Shown piece by piece: positions 43,301 to 55,200 of a stretch of DNA of 64,000 bases. Below the pieces are notes generated by a model. That model searched no databases. It was not told where the DNA came from and saw only the letters and a program-made list of their open reading frames with translations. Position numbers and translations under genes: made by a program. Within the stretch, counting starts at the first letter, position 1. Each line of letters begins with the position of its first letter. The DNA is from Lepus europaeus (taxonomy: Eukaryota; Chordata; Mammalia; Lagomorpha; Leporidae), in contig NC_084840.1 of NCBI RefSeq assembly GCF_033115175.1, positions 76,647,179 through 76,711,178 of the forward strand, written 5' to 3'.

Positions 43301-45750
43301 CAGTATTAGATTTGTGAGCAATGAGGTATGGAAGGGTGACTCGTTTACAGTTGGGTAGGGGTAGGTTGGAGTATAGGAGACCATTAGTAGGGTTGTTAGA
43401 AGGAGTTGGGGATAAGATAAGAGGAAGATGAGGAAAAGATAGGATAACACACAAAGCAAGGAAGGTGATGGTCTGGTATGAACAGAGGAAGAACTGGGTA
43501 TGGATTTAATTAACGTCAAGTAGTAGGAAAGAGTTTAATCAGTTGAGAAATGGGAGAAAGTTAGGGCAGAAAAATATGAAATATGCTGATTGCATTGTGG
43601 GTTTGCCTCATGGTTTACAAAGAAAGGAGAATGGGGTGGAAGGTGGGTTATATATTAAAATGATAGAGCCAAAAGGGTGGAGGAATGAAGGTGAAGTTAG
43701 GGTGGAGGACAAGGGACAGGGGTCAGAAAATGGTCCATATTAATGTTAAGGCCTGTGTACAAGCTCAGAGAATGCAGCTGTGTTGTAGGAGGGGCTGCAG
43801 GGTCTTAAAGAATCTAATACAGTGGCTCAGAAGGAAGGTGAGGCCAAGATGAGTGCAAGCAGTGGGAGGCAATGATATAGGCCCCCAGGGAGGCTTGGGT
43901 ATAGAACCTAAGTGAGGATAAGTTCATTGTGGAAGATAGACTGGGTGATGCTCAGGTGCAGAGCTAGAATAAGGGTAAGGTTGTAATGGAGAAAAAGGAG
44001 AAGGATGAGATCAGGCTGGAGGAGAGAGGGAAGGTGCGGTTCATGTTGAAGACCAGGGGTAGAGGAAGGCTGGAGTGAAGGACCAGCTGAGGGGATAAGG
44101 TTAGGATGCAGGTCTATAGATTGACGGGATCATTGTAGAGGATCAGAGGGTAAGATTGGGGTGCAGAACAAGAAGCAAGAGACTGATATGGTAGACCAAA
44201 AGGAGGGTAAGGCTAAGGTGGAGGGTCATAGGACTTTGATGCTAGTGTGTAGGACAATGAAGAGACTGAGGTCAGTGCTGAGGAATCAAAAGAGGTAAAG
44301 TAACATGGAAGACAAGGAAGGTGAATCTGTGGTGGAGTGTCAGAAGGAATATGAGGATTGTTTGGAGGTCAAAGAGCATAAGGCCAAGGAATAGAGTTTC
44401 AAATGTGGGTAAGGCCAGGATACATGATAATGAGAGAGTGACCAGAATACAAAATGAGAAGAGGTTTAAGACTGGTGTGGAAAGTAAGAAGGAGGCTGAT
44501 GCTGGGTTGAAAGAACAGAAAGAGTTAATAAGGCTGGAATGCCGGACAGAGATTGAAGCTAGTATGGGCGATCAGAAGTAGGGTGAGTTTACTGTGGCAC
44601 ATTAAAACTGGGAGTGAAGGATGTAGTACTAGAATGAGGTCTTGAGGCTAGTATGGAGGAACTGGGGGAGTGTGAGGCTTGGCTAGAGGATCAGGAACAG
44701 ACTGAGTTGGGGTCAAGGGCCAGAAAGGGATTGAAGCTGAGGTGCAGGTCTGGGAGGGTGAAATTGAGCTGAAAGACCAGAACAAAGGTCAGGCTGTGGC
44801 CATAGAACCATGAGGAGGTTGAGGTTCAAGAGAAGGGTCAGGAGTGTGAGGTGGGGGAGGAGGACTTGAGTGAAGCTGGGATGGAGGATAAGGAGAGTTA
44901 GAGCAAGGTGGAAGATGACCAGGAGGGTGAGATTCAGTGGAGAGCCAGTAGGAGGGTGAGGCCATTGTGGGGGACCAGAAAGTTATTGATATCAGAGTGG
45001 GGGACCAAAAGGAGGATAAGACCTGTGTAAGGTAGGAGATGGAGGACCATTCTGTTAAAGAGGGCTAGAAGAGGTGGTTGTGCTTGGGTGGAGGACTAGA
45101 GGGAGGGTGAGGCTTATGCGGGAGAAGAGAAAGGAGATGATGCCGGTGAGCATGGCCACAGGGAAAGTTAAGCCGGGTTGGTGGATGAGAAGGAGGGTGA
45201 GGCTGGTTTGAAAAAACTGAAGGTGAACAAGTCTGTTGTTTAGGATCATAAGGAGGCTGCGGCCTGTGTGAAAAAATGGTAGGGCTAAGCTTAGGTAGTG
45301 AGCCAGGAGGAGGGAGAGGCTGAGGTGGAGGTTGTGGAGGAGGGCAAGGCTGCAATGGAGGACCAAGACGATGAGGCTGGGGTGGAGGTCCAGGATGATG
45401 GTGAAGGTGGAATGGATGCCTTGGAGGGGGTGGCTGAAGTGGAGAATGAGGAGGAAGGAGAGGTTGAGGTTGATGAGCAGAAGGAATTTGGCGGTGATGT
45501 AAAGAACTGGAAGGAGGAGGATGATGGTGTGAATGACCAGGATGCTGTAGAGGACCAGGAGGAGGGTGACGCCAGTGTTGGAGAGCAGAGCGATGGTGAG
45601 ATGTGGCTGGAAGACCAGCAGGAGTCTGAAGCTCAGGGGGAGGACAAGGATGCTGGTAAGATTTGGATGGAGGGCTAGAATGGGGGTGAGGCTGCGGTAA
45701 AGAATAAGGGGGAAGATGGCGATAAAATGCAAAAATTATATGTGGCTTAT
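43300..45750 (+). repeat. Purine-rich degenerate tandem repeat (minisatellite-like)
   Basis: Variants of GGAGGACCAGAAGGAGGGTG and AGGCTGAGGTGGAGG recur every roughly 30-50 bases for about 2.4 kb, with strong A/G bias on the + strand. Accidental ORFs result: an acidic 126-codon frame at 45,298-45,678 (EEGEAEVEV, DEQKE) and minus-strand frames of 225 and 230 codons rich in Leu/His/Pro. None has a credible start, signal or splice context. Whether any of this descends from an acidic-repeat protein gene cannot be told by eye. Confidence 0.75.
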
Positions 45751-47009
45751 CTGTCATTTTTTCAGAAGAGGCTTCTTGGTGCTCCTCAAGTAAAAATGAG
45801 TAACAGGCATATGTCCAGGTCCACTACAGTTTTTATATCACATACAAGCCCAAGGCAACACTCATTATGACACCTACATGCCCCTCCCCACTGGGTAATG
45901 AATAGGCACCACCAATCAGGGAAATGACTCCTTGGTATAGGTTAAAGAGTAGTCAGGGGAAATAGAATAGAGTAGAAAAAGGCCTTTTATAATAATATTT
46001 CCTGTTCTTGGGGTAAACATGTAGCTTTGTTTCTAAGTAAGCAAGAGTGATCAAAGGACAGGGGTACAGTTAGAATGCTGGGGCCTAGAAAAGATAGTCT
46101 GATGCAGGAATCAGGAAATGTGGGAAGAAGTCAATGCCTTATTCTACTTTATAATTATAGACTTTTTCCATCATTTATATTTTTATTGAAAAATATGGTC
46201 CTGATGACAGTGCTGAATCAGAATAATAAGGGTAAAGTTTGAGGATGAGGAGGAAGTTTAATCCTCACTGAATGAGGATGGTAATAGACAGGAATCCAAA
46301 CAACCAACATCATTCTGAATGAGGATAGTGTGGGGCTTTCAGTTACTGCAAAAGGGAATTTGGGATGAAGATGTGACAATGGCAGGTCTTCCTAATGGCA
46401 AGTCAGGAATAAATAATAAATTGCTGAAGCCATTTGCTTGTCTGATAAAATATTTTATAACAGATAAAAATTCAGTTCCTTGAGAAACGTGCTTCATGGG
46501 TTGACTCTACCATGAGGACATTTTTATAGCAGGATGTTAGATGCACAACCAATAAGGATGTTACAAAATGTTATTTGTGCAGGGGCTGAAAGAGACAAAT
46601 TACATTTTAAAACATTCCAGTATTTCACTAATCATGTTGAAGCCTACTCAGCCTGGAGTCTATGCTGGTTTATATTCAGCTGGTTTATATTCTGTTATAA
46701 TAAATTCATGCTTCTGATAATGCTGACCAGGGATGGCTGTGTTACTCTGCACCTTCAGCTACATTTCCCAGGGCCAGTTTCTTGAATTGGCAGGCAAATA
46801 TTACTTATCTGATTGGACAATATAGTTAGTTACAACCCTTAGTTAGCTATGAAATATGAAACGATATTTCATAATTTCATGTCATAATAATATAAAATGA
46901 AAGACATTCAGTACAGTTATAATATTTTTGCATAAAATGAGGTAATCAGAAATGCTATGTCCATTTCTCCAGTGTGGAGGATGGGAACAATCAAAGAAGG
47001 AATTCTAGT
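45751..47009. other. Non-coding, AT-rich
   Basis: No gene or named repeat was recognised. TGGTTTATATTC is duplicated in tandem at 46,669-46,692. Confidence 0.35.
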
Positions 47010-47333
47010 GGCCGGCACTGTGGTGCAGCAGGTTCAAGCCCTGGCCTGAAGCACCAGCATCACATATGGGCACCAGTTCTAGTCTTGGCTGCTCCTCTTC
47101 CAATCCAGCTCTCTGCTATGGCCTGGGAAAGCAGTAGAGGATAGCCCAAGTGCTTGGGTCCCTGAACCCATGTGGGAGATCTGGAAGAAGCTCCTGGCTC
47201 CTGGCTTCAGATTGGCTCAACTCTAGCAATTGCAGCTTTCTGGGGAGTGAACCAAAGGATGGAAGACCTCTCTCTGTGTCTCTACCTCTCTCTGTAACTC
47301 TGTCTTGCAAATAAATAAATCTTTAAAAAAAAA
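47010..47333 (+). repeat. C-repeat SINE with target duplication
   Basis: It begins TGGCCGGCACTGTGGTGCAG and ends CTTGCAAATAAATAAATC plus A. AAGGAATTCT occurs on both sides. Confidence 0.93.
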
Positions 47334-47339
47334 AGGAAT

Positions 47340-47658
47340 TCTGGTTGACAAAACTGTTAGATGAAAACTTGGGTCAGAAAAGGGAGATTTAGGAGGTAGT
47401 ACAAAATAGAATAGAAGCTAAAAGATAGAACAGTATGAGCAAAGGTGAAGAGATGGGGGAATAGGGCCAACTAACCAGGATTTACCAAAATATAATGATA
47501 GGAAAGAAAAACTTTATGTTCACACAACTTGGAAACAATCATTTATAGCAGCATTATTGATACTAATAAACAGTGAGAATAAATCACAATTTTCAACAAT
47601 TAATGAATAGATAATTCAGACAATAAAATATCATTCTAATGTGTGTGTGTGTATACAT

Positions 47659-47689
<31 letters not shown>

Positions 47690-48510
47690 CACTATTTAAT
47701 GTTAAAAATGAAGTACTGGCCGGCGCCGTGGCTTAACAGGCTAATCCTCCGCCTTGCGGCGCTGGCACACCGGGTTCTAGTCCCAGTTGGGGCGCCGGAT
47801 TCTATCCCGGTTGCCCCTCTTCCAGGCCAGCTCTCTGCTATGGCCCGGGAAGGCAGTGGAGGATGGCCCAAGTGCTTGGGCCCTGCACCCGCGTGGGAGA
47901 CCAGGAGAAGCACCTGGCTCCTGGCTTCAGATCAGCGTGATGCACCGGCCGCAACGGCCATTGGAGGGTGAACCAATGGCAAAAAGGAAGACCTTTCTCT
48001 CTGTCTCTCTCTCTCACTATCCACTCTGCCTGTCAAAAAAGAAAAAAAAAAGTACTGATAAGTGCTATGACATTAATGAACCCTGAAAATGTTATGGTAA
48101 GTGAAAGAAGCTAGTAATAACGGGTAACATAATATAAGATTCTCTCTGTAGAAAATGTCTAGAGCAGGAAATGCCTTAGAGAGAAAACAGATCACCGGTT
48201 TCCAATGTCAAGGGAAGACAGAGGGACTTAAGGGGTAATGATAAGTGCTAAAGGGTTTTTTTTCAGTGTGATAAAATAAAGTTGATTGTGGTAATGGTTA
48301 TACGACTCTGTGAATATACTAGGGAACACTGAATTTTGTTAGTTTAAATGGGTGAAATTCATGGTATGTGAAACATACAGGAGTACTCTAAAGTTTCTGT
48401 GAACATGAACCATAGAGATACATTAATTTTTGTGTAATTTTGAAATCAATGCATAGTTTTTCATAGTACATATTCCCCATGACTTCTTAAAGCCTCTTTA
48501 TATCTCTATA
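47340..48510 (+). repeat. Duplicated block A: old L1 3' end plus palindromic transposon
   Basis: GGAAACAATCATTTATAGCA, GAATAGATAATTCAGACAAT and TAAATGGGTGAAATTCATGG are old L1 3'-end sequence. They run into the transposon arm AAATCAATGCATAGTTTTTC and end near 48,500. The same L1-then-transposon junction occurs at 57.7 and 60.5 kb. A SINE (47,718-48,051) and a TG/TA microsatellite (47,641-47,690) interrupt it. Confidence 0.65.
47718..48051 (+). repeat. Young C-repeat SINE
   Basis: It begins TGGCCGGCGCCGTGGCTTAA and ends CTGCCTGTC plus an A-rich tail. AAGTACTG flanks both sides. It is among the least diverged copies here. Confidence 0.95.
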
Positions 48511-49270
48511 AGCAGGCTTTATAAAATCCAGTGGCAGTATTTGGGTAATTTTCCTACTTTTCTATTTTAAAATATATATGTAATATATATGAATATATAA
48601 GAATATATATTTAATACATTTAACATTTTCATCATTTTAATTTAAAGGGAAAAATACCTAATTTTTCAAATAAAGTTTAAATGGACAAAACACTGCATTT
48701 TACAGAAGGGTACAATGAAATTCTTGTATAATTTATCCTGAAAACATGAACTAAGTGTATGTAGGTTGTGTATCATCACTGTAGATAAGAAATAACTTTT
48801 TGTAAATTTTATTAAATTGTATTGTGTTAGTTGAAAGTTCTTTATTAGTTTGATTCATAATGTAGACTCTCAATGGATAATAATTGTATGACATTCTTCT
48901 GATTTCTATGGGGATTTATAGGAAATCCCTCATTATTTTTTAACAAGTCAATACCTATTGGGTAGTGCTACAAATTTGGGGATGTATAATTCCTTAGCAT
49001 TTCTGTATGACACTTAGGTGATATCTCTTGGCATTCTCATCCACAGAAGACTTCAAGACAACACACTTCATATACATGTGCATTTAAAAATATTCATATA
49101 TATGCATATATATATAAGGAATATGCTAGTAAGGTGGGATTAATTCATTTGATTTAGAAAAATGATCTTTCACTGAGAAAGGCCAGTCAACACAAATATT
49201 CCAGATCCTCAGGCAGGTATATCTGCTTACTACAACCAAAGCCTTGCTATTGTGACTTAAGCTGATTAGT
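48511..49270. other. Non-coding, AT-rich
   Basis: Short ATATAT runs at 48,573-48,610 and 49,090-49,117. Nothing else was recognised. Confidence 0.35.
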
Positions 49271-49640
49271 AGGGGCTATCATTGTGATTCAGTGCACTGA
49301 GCTGCTGCTTGCAATACTGGTATGTCATATCAGACTGCTGGTCTGAATCCTGGATGCTCAGCTTCTGAATTAGCTCCCTGATAATGCACCTAGGAAGGCC
49401 CTGGATTACAGTCCAAGTAACTGGGGCCTTGCAACCCAGATGGGAACCCAGATGTAGTCCCTGCACCTGGCTTTGGCCTGGCCCAGCCATGGCTTTTGTC
49501 ATCACAGGACGGAAGATATTCCTCTCTCTCTCTCTCTCTCTCCCTCTCCCCCCCCTCTCTGTGTGCATGTGTTTGAGAGAGAGATCTCCTCACTTTGTAG
49601 TTCTGCCTTTCAAATAAATAAATATAACTGTTGAAATATT
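49271..49640 (+). repeat. C-repeat SINE, diverged
   Basis: An AGGGGCTATCATTGTGATTC head, a CT/C run at 49,522-49,560 and a CTTTCAAATAAATAAAT end. Confidence 0.82.
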
Positions 49641-50162
49641 AAAAAAGAAAGTAATCTAGTAAGAGGGAGCTATCCCACTGTTTTATATTAGTAAGTACAG
49701 CAATCTTGTTATCTTAATTACTATTAAAGGAAAACCTGAATGACAGGATGATCCTGTATGTCTTGGTAAATTGTATTCACTATACATCAATAAACTGATA
49801 TCCTGGATTACAAAACAATCTCTTCTGGGATTGGAGTTAGTTTTTAAGAGCTGATGAACACAGCCTAATGGGAAAAATAGTTTCAGAATCTGAAGTGCCA
49901 TGATCATTGTGTTACTCTGTAAGGCCCTGTTTGAATAACCATTTCTGCATTTTCATTGATTTCTCATTTTATTTAAAATGCAACGAGGAAGACATGTGCT
50001 TTAAGGAAAAATGACCTAGTATCTATTCCTGATAAGGGATGCAATTTACAACATCAAAATTAATTCATTCTTAAAATTCCACTTAAGGGTTTAGATCACA
50101 AAAGAAATTCAGAATTGCAGATAAAATTGTCATTCTGCCTTTTTAGTATTTAAAAAGATACA

Positions 50163-50512
50163 GGGGCTAGTGCTGTAGTGTAGTGGGTAAAGCCACTGTC
50201 TGCAGTGCTGGCATCCCATATGGGTGCTGGTTCAAAACCCAGCTACTCCACTTCCAATCCAGCTCTCTGCTGTGGCCTTGAAAAGCAGTAGAAGATGGCC
50301 CAAGTACTTGGGCCTCTGCACCCACATGAGAGACCCGGAGGAAGCTCCTGGCTCCTGGCTTCAGATCGGCACAGCTCCGGCCCTTGTGGTCAATTTGGGA
50401 ATGAACCAGTGGATGGAAGACCTCTCTCTCTCTCTCTCTTTCTCTCTTTGCTGCTCCTTCTCTCTCTGTGCAACTCTGACTTTCAAGTAAATAAATGAAT
50501 CTTTTAAAAAAG
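50163..50512 (+). repeat. C-repeat SINE with target duplication
   Basis: It begins GGGGCTAGTGCTGTAGTG and ends CTTTCAAGTAAATAAATG. AAAAAGATA is on both sides. Confidence 0.93.
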
Positions 50513-50907
50513 ATATAAACAGTAGCAGGGACTCTGAATGATTGCTGTCTATAAATCTCACAGCATTATACAAAATAGTCAAAAGGTGGAAAGAACCCTA
50601 ATGCCCATCAGTCTATGAAGGGATAGACAAAATACTGCTTTTTAGATTTATTACACTATTCAAATAAAAACCTTATTAAAATAATTACTTTAATCAAATG
50701 AGTCAGTTTCTTCTATAAAGCTAAGAGAATTTGCATACCTAGTCGCAAGTGGTATCCATTTGAGTATAGTACATATATATAGCAGTGGAATATTTCATAT
50801 CTGAAATATCATTCAGTCTCCCCTAGTCCTTTCATTGTGACTGAAATTGGAAGATTAACTTACTGAACAGTTATTCCTCAATCTGTTCAATTTTGACTGC
50901 TTGGTTT
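50513..50907. other. Old L1 3' scrap and unassigned sequence
   Basis: ATAGTCAAAAGGTGGAAAG and AATGCCCATCAGTCTATGAA at 50,574-50,621 are L1 ORF2 3'-end sequence. The rest is unassigned. Confidence 0.5.
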
Positions 50908-51032
50908 TTTTAAGATCAATTTATTTATTTGAAAGGCAGAGTTACAGAGAGGCAGAGGCAGAGAGAGAGAGAGAGAGATCTTCCATTCCCTGGTTTATTC
51001 CCCAAATGGCTGCAATGGCCAGAGCTGGTAGC
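50908..51032 (-). repeat. Truncated C-repeat SINE
   Basis: TTTATTTATTTGAAAGGCAG through CCCCAAATGGCTGCAATGG, cut off before the distal head. Confidence 0.85.
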
Positions 51033-51056
51033 TTAAAGCCAAAAATTTCCTCTTAC

Positions 51057-51231
51057 CTTACACAGGCCAGTTTGCGACCACAATTGATATCATTTTCATC
51101 ATATAAAGTAGATGTGCTATACAGAGACTCAAGTTATTTTGCATGGTACTCAGTGATTCGCTTGTGAGATCATCTTATAACTTTTGAGCATTTTGTATCA
51201 ATTCTTTGTATTGACTTTTTGCTTCTTGGAA
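51057..51231 (-). pseudogene. Orphan exon-like segment, coiled-coil peptide with stops
   Basis: On the minus strand a polypyrimidine tract ending GTTTTAG and a GTAAGA donor bound 175 nt. The first frame reads FQEAKSQYKELIQNAQKL, then TAA. After a shift it continues as ITEYHAK, a TAA, and LESLYSTSTLYDENDINCGR followed by KLACV. The residue pattern looks like former coiled-coil coding sequence, but one frameshift and two stops break it. I do not recognise the gene. It may be a dead exon of a duplicated gene, possibly linked to the orphan exon at 58.8 kb, but that is speculation. Confidence 0.4.
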
Positions 51232-51379
51232 CTAAAACAGAAATAAAATCCACAAACGCTGTTAGTACATGGTTCAAAAGTGCCCATTACCTGGAACACA
51301 GCACTCATTTTATTGGACCACAGGAATGTCACTTCATTTGCATTTCTTTTTTTTCATTTTATTTTATTTTATTTTATTT

Positions 51380-51719
51380 ATTTATTTTTTTGACAGGCAG
51401 AGTGGACAGTGAGAGAGAGAGACAGAGAGAAAGGTCTTCCTTTTGCCGTTGGTTCACCCTCCAATGGCCGCCGCGGTAGCGCGCTGCGGCCGGTGCACCG
51501 CGCTGTTCCGATGGCAGGAGCCAGGTGCTTCTCCTGGTCTCCCATGGGGTGCAGGGCCCAAGGACTTGGGCCATCCTCCACTGCACTCCCTAGCCACAGC
51601 AGAGAGCTGGCCTGGAAGAGGGGCAACCGGGACAGGATCGGTGCCCCGACCGGGACTAGAACCCGTTGTGCCGGCGCCGCAAGGCGGAGGATTAGCCTAG
51701 TGAGCCGCGGCGCCGGCCT
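51380..51719 (-). repeat. Young C-repeat SINE in the A tail of the L1
   Basis: It runs from GACAGGCAGAGTGGACAGTG to GAGCCGCGGCGCCGGCC, abutting the L1 tail at 51,720. TTTTATTTTATTTTATTTAT precedes it. The sequence is very close to the subfamily consensus seen at 20,723 and 60,593. Confidence 0.95.
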
Positions 51720-53042
51720 CTTTTTTTTTTATTAAACTTTTATTTAATGAATATAAATTTCCAAAGTACAGCTTATGGGTTACAATGGCTTCCTCCTCCC
51801 AAAATTTTCCTCCCACCCACAACCCTCCCCTTTCCCGCTCCCTCTCCCCTTCCAATCACATCATGATTCATTTTCAATTCTCTTTATATACAGAAGATCA
51901 GTTTAGTATATATTAGGTAACGATTTCAACAGTTTGCCCCCATATAGCAACACAAAGTGAAAAAAAATACTGTTGGAGTACTAGTTATAGCATTAAATAA
52001 GAGTGTACAGCACATTAAAGGCAGAGATCCTACATAATATTTTTTTAAAAATTAATTAATTTTCTATGCCATTTCCAATTAACACCAGGTTTTTTTTTCA
52101 TTTCCAATTATCTTTATATACAGAAGATCAATTCAGTATATAATTAGTAAAGAACACATCAGTTTGTACCCACGCAGAAACACAAAGTGTAAAAATTACT
52201 GTTTCAGTACTAGTTATAGCATCACTGCACATTGGACAACACATTAGGGACAGATCCCACATGGGATGTAAGTACACAGTGACTCCTGTTGCTGACTTAA
52301 CAATTTGACACTCCTGTTCATGGCGTCAGTAATCTCCCTAGGCTCTAGTCATGAGTTGCCAGGGCTATGGAAGCCTTTAGAGTTCGCTGACTTTGATCTT
52401 ATTCTGATAGGATCATAGTCAAAGTGGAAGTTCTCTCCTCCCTTCAAGAAAGGTACCTCCTTCTTTGATGGCCCCATTCTTTCCACTGGGATCTCACTCG
52501 CAGAGATCTTTCATTTAGGTCTTCTTCTTTTTTTTTTTCTTTTCCATGGTATCTTGGCTTTCCATGCCTACAATACTCTCATGGGCTCTTCAGCCAGATC
52601 CGAATGCCTTAAGGGCTGATTCTGAGGCCAGAGTGTTGTTTAGGACGTCTGCCATTCTATAAGTCTGCTGTGTATCCCACTTCCCATATTGGATCTTTCT
52701 CTCTCTTTTTGATTCTATCAGTTAGTATTAGCAGACACTTGTCTTGTTTGTGTGATCCCTATGACTCTTCGACCTATCAGAGCCATCGATTGTGAACTGA
52801 AATTGATCACTTGGACTAGTGAGATGGCATTGGTACATGCCACCTTGATGGGATTGTATTGGAATCCCCTGGCACATTTCTAACTCCATCATTTGGGGCA
52901 AGTCTGATTGTGCATGTTCCAAATTGTACATATCCTCCCTCTCTTTTTCCACTCTGAAATTTAACAGGGATCACTTTTCAGTTAAAATTTAAACACCTAA
53001 GAATAATTGTGTGTTAATTACAGAGTTCAACCACTAGTACTA

Positions 53043-53067
53043 GAACAACAACAACAACAACAACAAA
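53043..53067. repeat. AAC microsatellite
   Basis: About eight AAC units in the L1 3' UTR. Confidence 0.95.
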
Positions 53068-53360
53068 TACTAAAAAGGATAAAGTATTACATTGTACATC
53101 TAGAGTCAGGACAAAAGCTGATCAGGTCATTGTTTCTTATAGTGTCCATTTCACTTAACAGGTTTCCCCTTTGGTGCTCAGTTGTCGCCGATCAGGGAAA
53201 ACAAATGATATTTGTCTCTTTGGGACTGGCTTAATTCACTCAGCATGATGCTTTCCAGATCCCTCCATCTTGTTGCAAATGACTGGGTTTCATTGTTTCT
53301 TACTGCTGTATAGTATTCTATGGAGTACATGTCCCATAATTTCTTTATCCAGTCTATATA

Positions 53361-54236
53361 CACAGGCAATGCCACGGCTAAGGAAGAACTTCTAAGATCA
53401 ATCCCATTCACAATAGCTACAAAAACAATCAAATACCTTGGAATAAACTTAACCAAGGACATTAAAGATCTCTACGATGAAAACTACAAAACCTTAAAGA
53501 AAGAAATAGAAGAGGATACCAAAAAATGGAGAAATCTTCCATGCTCATGGATTGGAAGAATCAATATCATCAAAATGTCTATTCTCCCAAAAGCAATTTA
53601 TACATTCAATGCAATACCAATCAAGATACTGAAGACCTTCTTCTCAGATCTGGAAAAAATGATGCTGAAATTCATATGGAGACACAGAAGACCTCGAATA
53701 GCCAAAGCAATCTTGTACAACAAAAACAAAGCCGGAGGCATCACAATACCAGATTTCAGGACATACTACAGGGCAGTTGTTATCAAAACAGCATGGTACT
53801 GGTACAGAAACAGATGGATAGACCAATGGAACAGAATAGAAACGCCAGAAATCAATCTAAACATCTACAGCCAACTTATATTTGATCAAAGATCCAAAAC
53901 TAATCCCTGGAATAAGGACAGCCTATTCAATAAATGGTGCTGGGAAAATTGGATTTCCATATGCAGAAGCTTGAAGCAAGACCCATACCTTTCACCTTAC
54001 ACAAAAATTCACTCAACATGGATTAAAGACTTAAATCTACGACCCAAAACCATCAAATTATTAGAGAGCATTGGAGAAACCCTGCAAAATATAGGCACAG
54101 GTAAAGACTTCTTGGAAATTACCCCAGAAGCACAGGCAGTCAAAACCAAAATTAACATTTGGGATTGCATCAAATTGAGAAGTTTCTGTACTTCAAAAGA
54201 AACAGTCAGGAAAGTGAAGAGGCAACCGACAGAATG
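53361..54236 (+). pseudogene. L1 ORF2 C-terminal reading frame (inverted piece), remnant
   Basis: An open frame of about 290 codons encodes [20 protein letters not shown], then [35 protein letters not shown] and [16 protein letters not shown]. This is the region C-terminal to the RT active site. The endonuclease and the RT catalytic domain (FADD-type motif) are absent. After the stop at 54,237 the frame continues with breaks ([20 protein letters not shown]) to about 54,769. It is part of the 5'-inverted L1. Confidence 0.9.
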
Positions 54237-54904
54237 AGAAAAAATATTTGCAAGCTATACTACAGATAAAGGGTTGATAACCAGAATCTACAAAGAAATC
54301 AAGAAAATCCACAACAACAGAACAAACAACCCACTTAAGAGATGGGCCAAGGACCTCAATAGACATTTTTCAAAAGAGGAAATCCAAATGGCCAACAGAC
54401 ACATGAAAAAATGTTCAAGATCACTAGCAATCAGAGAAATGCAAATCAAAACCACAATGAGGTTTCAACTCACCCCGGTGAGAATGGCTCACATTCAGAA
54501 ATCTACCAACAACAGATGCTGGAGAGGATGAGGGGAAAAAGGGACACTAACCCACTGTTGGTGGGAATGCAAACTGGTTAAGCCACTATGGAAGTCAGTC
54601 TGGAGATTCCTCAGAAACCTGAACATAACCCTACCATACAACCCAGCCATCTCACTCCTTGGAATTTACCCAAAGGAACTTAATTTGGCAAACAAAAAAG
54701 CTGTCTGCACCTTAATGTTTATTGCAGCTCAATTCACAATAGGTAATACCTGGAATCAACCCAAATGCCCATTTGCATTTCATTCATGGCTACTTTTGTG
54801 CTGTAACTAGGGAGTTTAGTTGTGGCAACAGATAGTCTGACCCCAAATCTAAAATAATATTATCTGATACATCAGAAGAAATTTTATAGACCCCTGCTAT
54901 AAAA

Positions 54905-55200
54905 ATATGTTTTATTATTATGCTTAGTGAAATAAGCTAGTACCAAAAAAGGCAATCCCCAAAAGACAAATATCATGTTTTCTCTGATATTTGGTAGTTA
55001 ATAGAGAATACAACAATTGTATAAGAATGAAATGGAAATTTTGTGTTTTTAAGTGGGCAACTTTTAAAATAATTATTATTACAAAGAAAACAGGTTTCAT
55101 GTATTTCATAGGTACAATTCTAAGAGGATAACCACACTTACCTCCTTCTCCCCTCTCCTTCCTCTATCCCTCCTCTTCCTTCCTACTAAAATTAATAAAA
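54905..55200 (+). repeat. L1 3'-end scrap
   Basis: TTAGTGAAATAAGCTAGTAC and CAAATATCATGTTTTCTCTG resemble the L1 ORF2 end (SEIS...DKYHVFS). The segment ends AAATTAATAAAATTGG. Confidence 0.55.

Larger units (their letters stand above)
51335..54781 (-). mobile_element. L1 insertion with 5' inversion and 12-bp target duplication
   Basis: CATTTGCATTTC occurs at 51,335-51,346 and 54,770-54,781. Between them is a minus-strand L1 3' end: A tail at 51,720-51,731, 3' UTR, and ORF2 C-terminus [20 protein letters not shown] at 53,360-53,180. At 53,361 the strand flips. A plus-strand ORF2 segment (53,361 to about 54,769) encodes reverse-transcriptase thumb and C-terminal sequence up to NTWNQPKCP. The flipped part is the upstream neighbour of the 3' part, so this is one twin-primed insertion. 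A SINE sits in the A tail. Confidence 0.93.

Noticed and set aside
45298-45678. 126-codon acidic ORF as a gene
   Set aside because: It lies inside a degenerate tandem repeat, has a non-ATG start directly after a stop and no splice or signal context, and equally long frames exist on the opposite strand.
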